From CAVYEM01 sp963767635 (GTDB lineage Bacteria > Vulcanimicrobiota > Vulcanimicrobiia > Vulcanimicrobiales > Vulcanimicrobiaceae): 64,000 nt of DNA. The position numbers were made by a program, and so were the translations under genes. How positions within the stretch are numbered: position 1 is the stretch's first letter; every line of letters begins with the position of its first letter. This document shows, in pieces, positions 48,185 through 57,796 of the stretch. The stretch lies in contig CAVYEM010000002.1 in assembly GCA_963767635.1 (NCBI GenBank), forward strand, positions 20,105 through 84,104, given 5' to 3'. Under the pieces are notes generated by a model. The model did no database searches. It was not told the origin of the DNA and saw only the letters and a program-made list of their open reading frames with translations.

Positions 48185-48213
48185 CGAAGGGGCGTTCCCT
48201 AGACGCCCCTTCG
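48185..48213 (+). terminator. Terminator-like hairpin after glmU
   Basis: CGAAGGGGCGT - TCCCTAG - ACGCCCCTTCG, an 11-bp perfect stem 2 bases after the glmU stop. No T-run follows, so strength is uncertain. Confidence 0.55.
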
Positions 48214-48308
48214 GAGTGCTGCATGGCGGGGAGGTGATGTTCTCTCTGTTTCCAGCATACGGCACCCGCATGCGAGGTAACATACCGAAATTTGAGTAGG
48301 CGCCGGGC

Positions 48309-49499
48309 TTACAGCCCTACCACACCGCTGGGCGATCCCAGGCCCGTAGCCAAGTCGTAGCCCAGGGGCGCGATGTCGTGGAACGCGGTGCGGTGCGCGT
48401 ACGAGTAGGACGGCCCCTGCGGGTTACGCGACAAGGCGTAGGCCGCGGCGACGAGCGGCGCGCCGACGCTCGTGCCGCCCGCTACGAGGAAGCCGCCGGC
48501 CACCGAGTCGTACATCGTCACGCCCGTTTGGGGATCCGCGATTGCGGCGACATCGACGGTGGAGCGCTTGGTGCACCCCGTCACTCCTTGCCAGCTCACG
48601 GTCGGCTCGAAACGGCTGCAGCCGCGAGCGCCGTAGCGCCAGGGTGCTTCATTCCACGTTCCTCCGACCGACGCAAGCGAAGTGCCGCCGACCGAAGTTA
48701 CGTACGGCGATGCCGCCGGATAAAACGGACTGACTTGATCGCCTGCGCTTGCGGTGATCGCGATGCCGGGGTGCCGGTAGTGCACGTCCAGCGCCCGTTC
48801 GCCGGACCACTCGGGACCGTAATAGCTGTTCGAAATTGCAGCGGGGTGCAGCGAGGCTGCCGTGTCGACCGCCGCCCCTAAATCGTTCAGCGAGGGCGAA
48901 TTCGCTTCGACGAGCAGGATCTTGCAATAGGGACAAGCGGCGGAAACCATATCGAGGTCGAGCGAAATTTCTTCGCTCCAACCCAAGTTGAAGGCGGGGT
49001 ATCCGCTGCTCTGACCGCGTTGATTGACTTTACGCAGGCATCCGTTGCTCGCGGTACACGCGGGAAGGCCGAACGCGCGGCGATAGATGGCCAAATCGAC
49101 TTCGGCAAGGGGATCGTCGTACGCGTCGACGATTGCGACCGTGCGGTTCGGATTCACGAGCGCAAGGCCGTAGCGGCTGCGCAAATCGGCCGGATGCAAC
49201 CCCGAGAGAAGATCGGCAGGCGTCCTGATATCGCTAACGGGTGGGATTACGATGTTGAGCGCGATCGTGCAGTTCGCTTTGTCAGCTTCGAAGGTGAGAT
49301 CGCAGCCGAGCTGCGCTCCTGGAAGCGCGGAAGGGCTATCGCCCGGCAGCGCGCTGGGGCTGTCGCCGGGCAATGCGCTCGGGCTGTCCATCGTGCCGCG
49401 ATACGGCGAACCGGCGGAGGGCACAAGCGCAGCATGCTGGGCGCTGCACGCTGCAAGTGCGCCAACGCATGCCAAAGCCAGAGCCCGCCTAAAAACCAC
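48309..49499 (-). CDS. S53 (sedolisin-type) peptidase lipoprotein
   Basis: Secreted acid serine-carboxyl peptidase homologue. GTG 49499 gives a lipoprotein signal (LALACVGALAAC). A short region with three SPSALPGD repeats follows, then RSRYGLALVNPNRTVAIVDA. The Glu/Asp pair lies in SEEISLDLDMV, the oxyanion Asp in ASAGDQVS and the serine in GGTSVGAPLVAA, so the catalytic set is complete. Length 396 aa. The usual large pro-domain of S53 enzymes is almost absent. It lies next to, and on the same strand as, the LuxR regulator. Confidence 0.85.
   Translation of the reverse strand: MVFRRALALACVGALAACSAQHAALVPSAGSPYRGTMDSPSALPGDSPSALPGDSPSALPGAQLGCDLTFEADKANCTIALNIVIPPVSDIRTPADLLSGLHPADLRSRYGLALVNPNRTVAIVDAYDDPLAEVDLAIYRRAFGLPACTASNGCLRKVNQRGQSSGYPAFNLGWSEEISLDLDMVSAACPYCKILLVEANSPSLNDLGAAVDTAASLHPAAISNSYYGPEWSGERALDVHYRHPGIAITASAGDQVSPFYPAASPYVTSVGGTSLASVGGTWNEAPWRYGARGCSRFEPTVSWQGVTGCTKRSTVDVAAIADPQTGVTMYDSVAGGFLVAGGTSVGAPLVAAAYALSRNPQGPSYSYAHRTAFHDIAPLGYDLATGLGSPSGVVGL
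49317..49385 (-). repeat. 24-bp coding repeat in S53 peptidase
   Basis: Nearly three units of 24 bp encoding SPSALPGD, with silent differences between copies. It forms a Pro/Ser linker just after the lipidation site. Confidence 0.8.
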
Positions 49500-49534
49500 C
49501 GATCGTTCCCCCGCAATTGCTCCGAGGTGCAGAG

Positions 49535-52099
49535 TTAGGTCTGTACCCAGCCCTGGCTGGTTGCTAACGCCACCGCTTCCCGGCGGCCGTTGCAGCTCAG
49601 CTTGCGGCAAATCGATCGGATGTGGGTGTCAACTGTGTAGGGACTCCGGCCGGTTCGCGCCGCCACGTCCTTCGTGCTTGCGCCTCCGGCGAGCAGTGCA
49701 AAATTTGCCGTTCGGACGTCGTGAGCGTCGCATACCCTTCGCCGGATTCTATGGAGAACGGCAACGCCGCGAGCAGGCGCGCGATCCCGCCGAAGTGCTC
49801 CGCGCGCAGACGTTCGAGCGCGCCCGAAAGCGCGGCATTGTCCGCTTGTCCCAAGCGCACCCGATACAGCGTGCGCGCCGCGTGGACGAGTGCGCGAACG
49901 CGCCGCATCTGCGGAGTGAGCGCGCGTTCGGCTTCGGTCAACTGGCGGTTTGCCGCGCTCGAATGTCCGCACAGCAGCTGCGCGAGGGCGATGAATATGC
50001 GCGTGCGAACGGTTCGCCGCGTTTCGCGCTTGCAGCGTTCGAGCGCGGCGTCTGCATCCGCCAGTGCGTCTTGGCCCGCTTCCCGTTCGCCTGCGGCAAA
50101 GGCATACAGCGCGATCTCGGACGCGCGCAGCGCGCGGCGATCGTCGACGGAAAACTGCGATGCGGTGCCGGCGAGCAGGTGCAGCGCGCGCTTGAAATCG
50201 CCAATCCACGCGGCGCGCAAGGCATCCGCCGGCAGCAGCGTTTCCGAATGAGCCCGCGGCAACGCGCTTTGAATTTCGTGCAGCGCGCTATCGAGCCGCT
50301 CCAACGAGGCATCGTCGCCCCGTTCGACTTCCAATTCGTACGCCGCCGTGAGTGCGAACATGCGAGCCTGATTGCTCGCCCCTTTGCGCGCGCATTCTTC
50401 GAGTTTGTCCAGAATCGCAAGGCAGGCGATGGGGTTGTCGTCCTCGTTGTACGTGACGCTGAACAGCGCGCTGTACGCACGTGCGGCGACGTCGAAAAGG
50501 TTGCGCGGCACCGCCAGTTCGATCGCAAGCGTCGAATAGGTTCTGGCGCGATCCCGCTCCGGGCCGAAGTCGTAGATGTAGGCGGCTTGCTGGTACAGGC
50601 GCGCCAGCATGTCCGGGCTCATCGACGGATCGACCAGATCCAGCGCGCGTCCGATCGTCGCCAATGCTTCGTCATACCGGTCGGAGGCGACGTATGCGGT
50701 TGCGAGCGTTCCGAGCAGCGGAACGCGCAGATCGTCCGCCAGCGATCGATCCGTCGCGTACGGTTGCAAAAAGCCGACGCAGTCGCGATCGTGACGCACC
50801 AGTTCGATCGCGTACCGGTGCGCCAGCGTCGTCCGCAGCCGAACGTCATCACGCGCTTTGTCGATGGCGCTCAAAAAGCCGCGCTGCGAGAGCTCGAAAT
50901 GGCCGCGGCTTGCCTCGAGCATGGCGCGCAGACCCAAACACGTCGCATCGTGTTGTTTGAGCTCTTCCGGAACCGCATCGAGCGCCCCACCGAGCATTCC
51001 GCCCTCACCGTGTTCGAACATGGAGAATCCGCTGCGATCGAGGATCCGCTGCACGTCCTGTGCCACGCGCGCTTTCGTGTAGAGCGCAAGCGCTGCAGCC
51101 TCGTCGCCTCGCGCTTCCAGCAGCTGCGCTCCCCGGGCGGTCGCATGCGCCCATTCGCGCTCGCCGCAGCGGCGCAGCTCCCATTTCTAAAAAATCGCGG
51201 AAGAGATCGTGGTAGCGGTATTCGCCCGGAGCGATTTCGTTCAGGAACGCGATCGACGCGCGAACGTCGGCAAGAAATTCGGAGGTTGCGCCCAGCGCCT
51301 GCGCAATGGTGCGATCGAAAGTCGAGAACACTGAACTCGCGAGCACGAAGGCGCGCTGCGAGGGCGATAGGCCGGTGAATACCTGTTCGGCCAGGTACCG
51401 GTACACCATGTCGCGCGTGCCCGACGACGCGCTGCGCAAATCCGCCGCGTGCGTGCGCGTACGCAAAGCGATCGCCAGCGCGACCGGCCAACCTTCGGTC
51501 AGCTGGCGCAACGCTTCCACTTCTTGCGCCGCCAAATCGGCGGACGCCGCATCGGCCGTCGCGAGCGCTTCTTCGATAGTGAAGCGCAGGTCGTCTTCGC
51601 CCACCGGCATGTCCATGCGGCCGTAGGCTATCCACGTCGCGATTGGGAGGCCGACGTCGCTGCGCGTCGCGATAATCCACTGTATGCGTTCCGTGGTGCG
51701 CTCGATCAGTTCGATCAAGAGCGCAATGGATGCGTGGTCGACCGCAGCGTAATGCAAGTCGTCGATGACGATCGTGCACACGGTGCGTTTGAGATGTTCG
51801 TAAAACCAATCGGCGAGCGCGCGAACCGGCTCGTCCGATGCGAGCACGCGTTCCTGCATTGCAGGGAACGCGGCGGACGCGCTGGGCGCAACGTCTTCCA
51901 ACGCCTCGCTCAAGCGCCGAACGAAGGCCAGCAGCGTGCCGTCCTCGCGCCGGACGTCGTAGCGAATGGCTTCCAAGCGCGAAGTTTCCGCGAAGTCACG
52001 CAGGGCGACGCTTTTGCCGAATCCGGCCGGAGCCACGATCAGCGTCACGGGGAAGCGCGTGGCGCGTTCCAGCCGCTCGTTGACGCGCGAGCGCATCAA
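49535..52099 (-). CDS. MalT-like LuxR-family ATP-dependent regulator (two frameshifts)
   Basis: Large STAND-type transcription regulator of about 855 residues. N-terminal Walker A APAGFGKSVAL and Walker B CTIVIDDLHYA, YRYHDLFRDFLE at the end of the NTPase part, long TPR-like helical repeats, and a C-terminal LuxR helix-turn-helix (TTSERQIL, then STKDVAARTGRSPYTVDTHI). Frames are broken by an extra base at about 51181 and a missing base at about 49700. Its target is unknown; it faces the GGDEF gene across 145 bases and follows the S53 gene's strand. Confidence 0.88.
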
Positions 52100-52244
52100 G
52101 CGGGTCGTGTGAATGCGGCACCTCCTAGTTCATAGGTCCTGGCTACGTCGGCTTCGGCATCGCTTCCCGCATGGAGCGGCCTCGCCGAATGGCCGCCCTC
52201 CGGCACGAGCGGGCACTGACGGCACGGTGGATGGAGCGGGCGTG

Positions 52245-53330
52245 ATGCTTGCCACGCTTGCGTGCGCGGCAGCCGGCGCTTGGGCGGCATATTGCGCGAT
52301 GCGCATGCGCGCTCTGCGCGGCCGGCTGCAGGTGGTGGAGCGACGGGAATCCGACGTTTTGGAGGCGGTCCGCGTTTTGACGGCGGCCTCGCGTGAATCT
52401 GCCACCGCTGTTTTGACCGCTCTCGACCGCACGCTGCGCGTGCTGGACGCGTCCATCGACGCCGTGCTGGTCTTTGCCCCCTCGGGAGACGAACTCGCAT
52501 GCGTGTACGCGCAAGGGGCGCGCACAGAGCACTTCCTGAATTCACGCGTGCGTCGCGACCGGGGATCTTCGCCGGCGGCGCAGGCGGCGTTGTGCGAACA
52601 TCGCGTCGAACTATCGAGCCGCGTGCGCCCGATCATTGCGACGGACCGCTATGCACTTGCTATCCCGATGCTGGCGGGCTCGGGACTCGCGGCGGTCGTC
52701 TACGCGGCCTCCGCGCGAGAACCGATCGCCAACGGCGACCTTCTGGTACGTGCCGTCGCGCAGGCCGCTTCACCGTACGTGCTTGCAGCGGAACGGGAAG
52801 CCGATCGGATGAACGCCGCGTACGATGGGCTCACGGGCTTGCACACGCCGCGCGCTTTTCGCGAGAAGCTGCAAGAGGAAGTGACGCTGACGCGGCTGGG
52901 GCGGCACACCACCTTGTGTCTGTGGTTCATCGACACGGATCACTTCAAGCGCGTCAACGACACGTTCGGACACGCGGCGGGCGACGTCGTGCTGCAGCGA
53001 ATGGCGTCGCTGCTGCGCGATCATACGCTGGCCGGCGTCGACGTCGTTGCTCGCAACGGCGGCGACGAGTTCTGCGCGATCGTGCGCAACGTGCACAAAA
53101 CCGCGGCGATCGAACGTGCGCAGCGGTATTGCGACGCAGTGGAAATTTGCGATTTTGGTGTGAGCGCGCGCATCACCGCCAGCATCGGCGTTGCGGCGTT
53201 TCCGTACGATGCACGCGATGCGAGCGAACTGCTGGAGATCGCCGATGCGGCGATGTATCACAGCAAACGCGCGGGACGCGGCCGCGTTTCATTCGCCGTC
53301 GGCCGCGCGTCCTTCGCCGTATACCGATAA
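52245..53330 (+). CDS. Diguanylate cyclase with N-terminal membrane anchor
   Basis: Makes cyclic di-GMP. One N-terminal transmembrane segment, a GAF-like middle part of about 140 residues, then the GGDEF domain with DGLTGLHTPRAFREKL, FIDTDHFKRVNDTFGH and an intact GGDEF in ARNGGDEFCAIV. No RxxD inhibitory site is visible at the usual place. ATG 52245 or the adjacent GTG 52242; GGAG lies upstream. Length 361 aa. Confidence 0.92.
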   Translation: MLATLACAAAGAWAAYCAMRMRALRGRLQVVERRESDVLEAVRVLTAASRESATAVLTALDRTLRVLDASIDAVLVFAPSGDELACVYAQGARTEHFLNSRVRRDRGSSPAAQAALCEHRVELSSRVRPIIATDRYALAIPMLAGSGLAAVVYAASAREPIANGDLLVRAVAQAASPYVLAAEREADRMNAAYDGLTGLHTPRAFREKLQEEVTLTRLGRHTTLCLWFIDTDHFKRVNDTFGHAAGDVVLQRMASLLRDHTLAGVDVVARNGGDEFCAIVRNVHKTAAIERAQRYCDAVEICDFGVSARITASIGVAAFPYDARDASELLEIADAAMYHSKRAGRGRVSFAVGRASFAVYR

Positions 53331-53375
53331 TCGTTCAAAAAGCAATCCGGCGGCGTTTCGCGAACGAAGCCGCAA

Positions 53376-54566
53376 ATGATGGGCCGGCCCAACGCTCTGG
53401 ATCGCGCGGTTGACGCGATTCCCGCGCACGATCTGCTGACGCGCGCGGCGTTCGATCTCATCGATCCCGCCCGAGCAGCAGGCGCCGCGCACCTCGAGCA
53501 GATTCGAATACCGGTGTGGATCGTGATGGTCGCCGTGCAGATCGCCGTGCTCGCGTGGTTTTGGAACACGGGCCTGTCGGCGCAATTGCGCGATCGCTTG
53601 CGTTCGGCGGTGCGCTCGGAATTTCTCGTGCGCTTTTGTTTTGGGGCGCTCCTCGCGCTGCTCGACAAAATCGTCGCTCTGGTTCCGCAGGCGGTTCAAT
53701 ACCGGTTTTCGCGCATCATGGATCTCACGGCGATCCTTTTGCGAACCTGGCTGCTGGACTGGATCGCGGCCACGGCGATTGCAATGATCGTCGCCGGCGT
53801 CATCGCCGCGGTGGTGCTCTGGCTTGCAGATCGGACGCGCCAATGGTACCTGTACGCGATCGCCGGCGTGATCGGTTTCACGCTGTTGATTTCGTATGTG
53901 AACCCGTACGTGATTGCGCCGGCGTACACAAGATTCGTGCGCGCCCCCATTCCGTCGCGCGAAGCGCGCGGCTCCCCGGCGCGCACGTCGAATGACGTGC
54001 CTGTTCTGGAAGAGCGCATCGGTAGCCGTACGCGCACGGCGAATGCGTACGTCAGCGGTTGGGGCGCTGCGAGCCGAATCGTGGTCTCGGACACGATGCT
54101 CGCGAGCGCGACGCCGGCCGAGCTGCGTTTCATCGTGGCGCGCTCGTACGCGTGGATTGCCGCGAACAACGGGCTTCACCTGGCTTTAGTGCAAGGAGCC
54201 ATCGTCGTCTTGGGCACCGCCCTTGCGGTGTTCATCTCGGATCGCATCGGGTTTCGGCGCGACGACGATCCGGTCTCCCGTCTAGCGCTGCTGGGCGCCA
54301 TTTTGGGTTGCGTGTATCTGGTGGCGCTGCCGTTCTACAACGGCTACGTCCGCAATCTCGACATGATGAGCGATCGCGACGGCATCGCGCTCACGCGCGA
54401 TCCTGCTGCGGCCATTCGTCTGGAAGTGCGGCGCGCGGATCAATCGTTGCTCACCGCTTGCCCCAATCCGTTCGCGTACTGGTACCTGAGCGCTCAACCG
54501 TCGCCGGGGCAGCGCATCGCCGCGCTGCAAAACCGCCCGAACCCTTGCCTCAGCCGGCGCCCGTAA
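53376..54566 (+). CDS. M48 (Ste24/HtpX)-like membrane pseudoprotease
   Basis: Integral membrane protein of 396 residues. Its layout follows CAAX-type M48 peptidases: four N-terminal helices, then NAYVSGWGAASRIVVSDTML and TPAELRFIV, and a C-terminal SPGQRIAAL (family: HPPLAERIAAL). Where HExxH should stand the sequence reads ARSYAW, so both His ligands and the catalytic Glu are lost. The downstream ExxxD region reads MMSDRDG with the Glu also gone. The frame is intact, so this is a conserved fold without zinc chemistry. It overlaps the kinase-fold gene by 17 bases, tail to tail. Confidence 0.78.
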   Translation: MMGRPNALDRAVDAIPAHDLLTRAAFDLIDPARAAGAAHLEQIRIPVWIVMVAVQIAVLAWFWNTGLSAQLRDRLRSAVRSEFLVRFCFGALLALLDKIVALVPQAVQYRFSRIMDLTAILLRTWLLDWIAATAIAMIVAGVIAAVVLWLADRTRQWYLYAIAGVIGFTLLISYVNPYVIAPAYTRFVRAPIPSREARGSPARTSNDVPVLEERIGSRTRTANAYVSGWGAASRIVVSDTMLASATPAELRFIVARSYAWIAANNGLHLALVQGAIVVLGTALAVFISDRIGFRRDDDPVSRLALLGAILGCVYLVALPFYNGYVRNLDMMSDRDGIALTRDPAAAIRLEVRRADQSLLTACPNPFAYWYLSAQPSPGQRIAALQNRPNPCLSRRP

Positions 54567-55227
54567 AAACGCTGCCCGTGACACGCGTGCCGAAATGGTG
54601 CGCGGTCAGCAGTTCCACGACGGCCGCATGCGCGATGCGCCCGTCCACGATGTGCGCCTGCGCAACGCCGCCGCGCACGCCCATGGCTGCGGCCCTGATC
54701 GCGGCCCGCAGGTCCGCAGCGACGCGCGGATCGTCCGCGATGGCCAGCGCTTCGGCGGGAGTGAGTTCGCTGATGAGCGCTTCGCTTTGCGGATCGGGTA
54801 CGCCGCCGAAGGCGTGAAAAAAAATCGCGCGAATCGCGTCCGTCGCGGCGGCAACTGCGCGCGCAACCTCGTCGGCCGCCACCTTGCGATCCCGCTGCTC
54901 GAATACGGAAAAGGCGGTCGGTTCGATGACCGGGATGTATCCGGCGCGCGTGAGCGTTTCAAGGATGCCGGTCTGCACGTTGCCGATGCCGCCCGCGGCC
55001 TGAGGAAGCATGGCGGCGTCCGAACCGGAAAGCCCGACGGCGGTATTGCCGCTGCGGTTGATCGCCCGCACCAGCGCCCGCCCCGCCGTAGCCGATGGCG
55101 CCACGACGATGGGATGCACGCTGCGGCGCGCCAGAAATGCGAGGTCGTCAAAGAATGTGGTCTGCGGCGCGAGGGCGGTTGCCTCGTCCACGCGGACGAC
55201 GAATGCTTTGCCTGCGAAACCGTCCAT
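54550..55227 (-). CDS. Acetylglutamate-kinase-like protein, probably degenerate
   Basis: Amino-acid-kinase fold of 225 residues. The conserved AVGLSGSDAAML, FHAFGGVPDPQSEALISELT and GGVAQAHIVDGRIAHA show relation to ArgB. But the N-terminal phosphate loops are changed: VVRVDEATAL instead of K-x-GG, and VVAPSATAG instead of VVHGGGP. Catalysis of the ArgB reaction is doubtful; it may be a regulatory or LysW-type relative. It stands alone on the minus strand and converges on the M48-like gene. Confidence 0.7.
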   Translation of the reverse strand: MDGFAGKAFVVRVDEATALAPQTTFFDDLAFLARRSVHPIVVAPSATAGRALVRAINRSGNTAVGLSGSDAAMLPQAAGGIGNVQTGILETLTRAGYIPVIEPTAFSVFEQRDRKVAADEVARAVAAATDAIRAIFFHAFGGVPDPQSEALISELTPAEALAIADDPRVAADLRAAIRAAAMGVRGGVAQAHIVDGRIAHAAVVELLTAHHFGTRVTGSVFTGAG

Positions 55228-55315
55228 CGGGCCTCCGTTATTCTCTTATCGACCGTTCCCATTCAAAGATAACGCACGGACGTTACAAAACGGCGTCGTG
55301 CGGTGCTATAACGAC

Positions 55316-55858
55316 ATGGTGGCCGCAACGGCGATAATGGACGTACCGCCGCGCTCCTTCGAGCGCCTTTTCGCAGATGAATACCGGCGCGTCGTTGCAG
55401 TGGCGTGCCGCATTACGGCGGATGGAGCGGAGGCCGAAGACGTGGCGCAAGACGTGTTCGTACAGTTCGCGCGGCGGCGTCCATGCGGTCTGCACGCCGC
55501 AAAGACGTGGCTCTATACCGCCGCAGTGCGTGCCGCGCTCAACGCCGTACGCGCTCGCCGCCGGCGCGCGGAGCGCCAGATGCGCGAGTTTCGTTTGAGC
55601 GCCTCCCTCGAGCGTTCGCGGGAAGGCACCGGCGATCCGCAAGAGATTTTGGAGCGGCGTCAGGAGGCGCTGATGTTGCGCGCGGCGCTTGCGCGCATTG
55701 GGCGCTCGCACGCGCAGATCCTCGCGCTGCGCTATGGCGGACTCTCGTATCGCGAGATCGCCGAGATCGCCGGCGTTCGTGCGGACCAAGTCGGTACTAG
55801 ACTCGTGCGCGCGGAACGCGCGCTCAAAAGGGAGATCGAACGTGAACCATCTCGATGA
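55316..55858 (+). CDS. ECF RNA polymerase sigma factor
   Basis: About 180 aa. Region 2: FERLFADEYRRVVAVACRIT and EAEDVAQDVFVQFARR. Region 4: ILALRYGGLSYREIAEIAGV and RLVRAERALKRE. Starts ATG 55316 or 55337. Overlaps the anti-sigma gene by 17 bases and probably controls the whole four-gene operon. Confidence 0.9.
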   Translation: MVAATAIMDVPPRSFERLFADEYRRVVAVACRITADGAEAEDVAQDVFVQFARRRPCGLHAAKTWLYTAAVRAALNAVRARRRRAERQMREFRLSASLERSREGTGDPQEILERRQEALMLRAALARIGRSHAQILALRYGGLSYREIAEIAGVRADQVGTRLVRAERALKREIEREPSR

Positions 55859-56900
55859 CGGAGAACTGCGCCGTATGCTCGACGAGCCGGGGGAATTCGG
55901 CGAACCGGCGCGCGCGCACTATCGCGCGTGTGAATCGTGCCGCTCGCGCGGCGATGCCGTCCGCCTGGACGCAGAACGTGCGGCGCGGCTGTTCGCGGGC
56001 CATTCCGAACCGGCATCCGCCGGCGCGGCGTACGGACGCATGCGCGATCGTCTTGCATACCCGCCGTCCGGCGCCCGGTCGTGGCGCTCTGTGGCCGCGT
56101 GCGCGGCGGCCGCGGCGTTCGTGCTCGCATTGATCGTTACTCCGCTGGGTGGATACGCGCGTTCCTTCCTGACGATTTTCGAGCCGCGCCAATTCGTGCC
56201 GGTGGAGATCTCGCGAAGCGAATTGCACGATTTGCGTCTGCTTCCGCAGGCGAACGACGTGGGCACGCAGCGTGTTGTTCGCAAACTGCTGCGCAAGGAA
56301 TACCACAGTTTTGCCGCCGCGCGCCGGCACGCCGCATTCACGCTGCTCTCCCCAGCGACGGTGCCGCCGCGGTTTCATCCCGACGCCTACTTCACGCTGG
56401 CGCCCGGCGAGATGACGTTCACTTTCAGCGGCGCCAAAGCGCGCGCGTTCGAACGGCGCGCGCACAAGACGCTCCCGCCCATGCCGCCCGCGCTGGACGG
56501 CACGACCGTTCGCGTGCAAACGGGCGAAGTGTTTGCCTCGGAATATCGCCGCGGATCGGCATTCTTTGAAATCGTACAGGCAAACGTGCCGCGCATAACG
56601 TCCACCGGAGCTTCGCTGGACGTGCTCGAGCGGTATCTGCTCTCGATGCCTAACGTTTCGCCGCAGCTTGCAGCGCAAATTCGGGCGCTCGGCGACATCC
56701 AAACCACCGTTCCGGTTCCGGTCGTCATCGACAAACAAACGGCGCGGCGCGTAAACGTGAGCGGTACGCCGGGTTTGGCGATCGGGGATAATACGGGCCT
56801 GGGCGCAGGGGTGATGTGGCAGAAGAACGGCAGAATCTACGTCGTGGCCGGGCCGGTGTCGATGGATGAGGTAACGGCCGTCGCCGATGGTTTGCGATAG
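55842..56900 (+). CDS. Membrane anti-sigma factor with large extracytoplasmic domain
   Basis: 352 aa. N-terminal zinc anti-sigma motif H-x3-C-x2-C (HYRACESC), one transmembrane helix at about 90-110, then a 240-residue exported domain of the DUF4367/sensor type. GTG 55842 has GGGAG 8 bases upstream. It ends inside the start of the ABC ATPase gene, so signal sensing and export are linked. Confidence 0.82.
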   Translation: MNHLDDGELRRMLDEPGEFGEPARAHYRACESCRSRGDAVRLDAERAARLFAGHSEPASAGAAYGRMRDRLAYPPSGARSWRSVAACAAAAAFVLALIVTPLGGYARSFLTIFEPRQFVPVEISRSELHDLRLLPQANDVGTQRVVRKLLRKEYHSFAAARRHAAFTLLSPATVPPRFHPDAYFTLAPGEMTFTFSGAKARAFERRAHKTLPPMPPALDGTTVRVQTGEVFASEYRRGSAFFEIVQANVPRITSTGASLDVLERYLLSMPNVSPQLAAQIRALGDIQTTVPVPVVIDKQTARRVNVSGTPGLAIGDNTGLGAGVMWQKNGRIYVVAGPVSMDEVTAVADGLR

Positions 56901-57796
56901 CGTCGTCGACGTTCATCGCCTAGCCAAACGCTACGGCCGCATCGAAGCGCTGGCCGATTTGACGCTGCGCGTGCAGCCCGGTGAAATCTTCGGTTTTTTG
57001 GGGCCGAACGGTGCAGGCAAAACCACCTCGGTCAAGTCTGCTCGTAGGGTTGGTTCGTCCAACGGCCGGATTCGGAACGGTGCTGGGCTTCGGGCTTGGC
57101 GATCGCCGGGCGCGCACGCGACTGGGATACTTGCCGGAATTGTTCCGGTATCCCGAATGGCTTTGCGCGCGAGAAGTGCTCGGGGTGCACGCGCGGCTGT
57201 GCGGCGCGAACGTTCGCACACGCGACGTCGAGGAAGCGCTGAGCCTGGTGGGACTCTACGCCCGCATGGACGACCGCGTGCAAACGTTTTCGAAGGGCAT
57301 GCAGCAGCGACTTGGGCTGGCCGTAGCGCTCTTGGACCGTCCGGATTTGATCGTGTTGGACGAGCCCACCTCGGCGCTCGATCCGTCGGGGCGTTTGGAA
57401 GTGCGTGCCATCCTGCACGATCTGCGCGAACGGGGCGCCGCCGTGTTCTTGAATTCGCATCTGCTCACGGAGGTCGAGCAGGTCTGCGATCGGATCGCGA
57501 TCGTCACGGGAGGTCGCGTGGTCGCGCAAGGGACGATACCGCAGATTCTGGGTCCTCGCCACGACGTGCGCGTTCGCGCACAAGCCGACGGCGTGCCGCT
57601 GGAGCCCGTCCTGCGCGCGTTCGGTCCGATTGAGCCGGAGCGCGGCGCAATCGTGGTGCGCGGCGTGCCGCCCGAGCAGGTGCCCGCGATGGTCAGCGCG
57701 CTCGTGCGTTGCGGCGGGGCGGTTCACGCGGTCGAGCCGCTGACGGCGACGTTGGAGGAGCGCTTTTTGGAACTGACCAGCGAACGCGGCGCATGA
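56887..57796 (+). CDS. ABC transporter ATP-binding protein (frameshifted)
   Basis: Walker A GPNGAGKTT, signature SKGMQQRLGLA, Walker B LIVLDEPTSALD and H-loop NSHLL. The C-terminal extension is of the NatA/CcmA type. Removing the T at 57037 (AG-T-CT) joins TSVK to LLVGLVRPTAG. About 303 aa. Overlaps both neighbours; pairs with the permease downstream. Confidence 0.93.
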
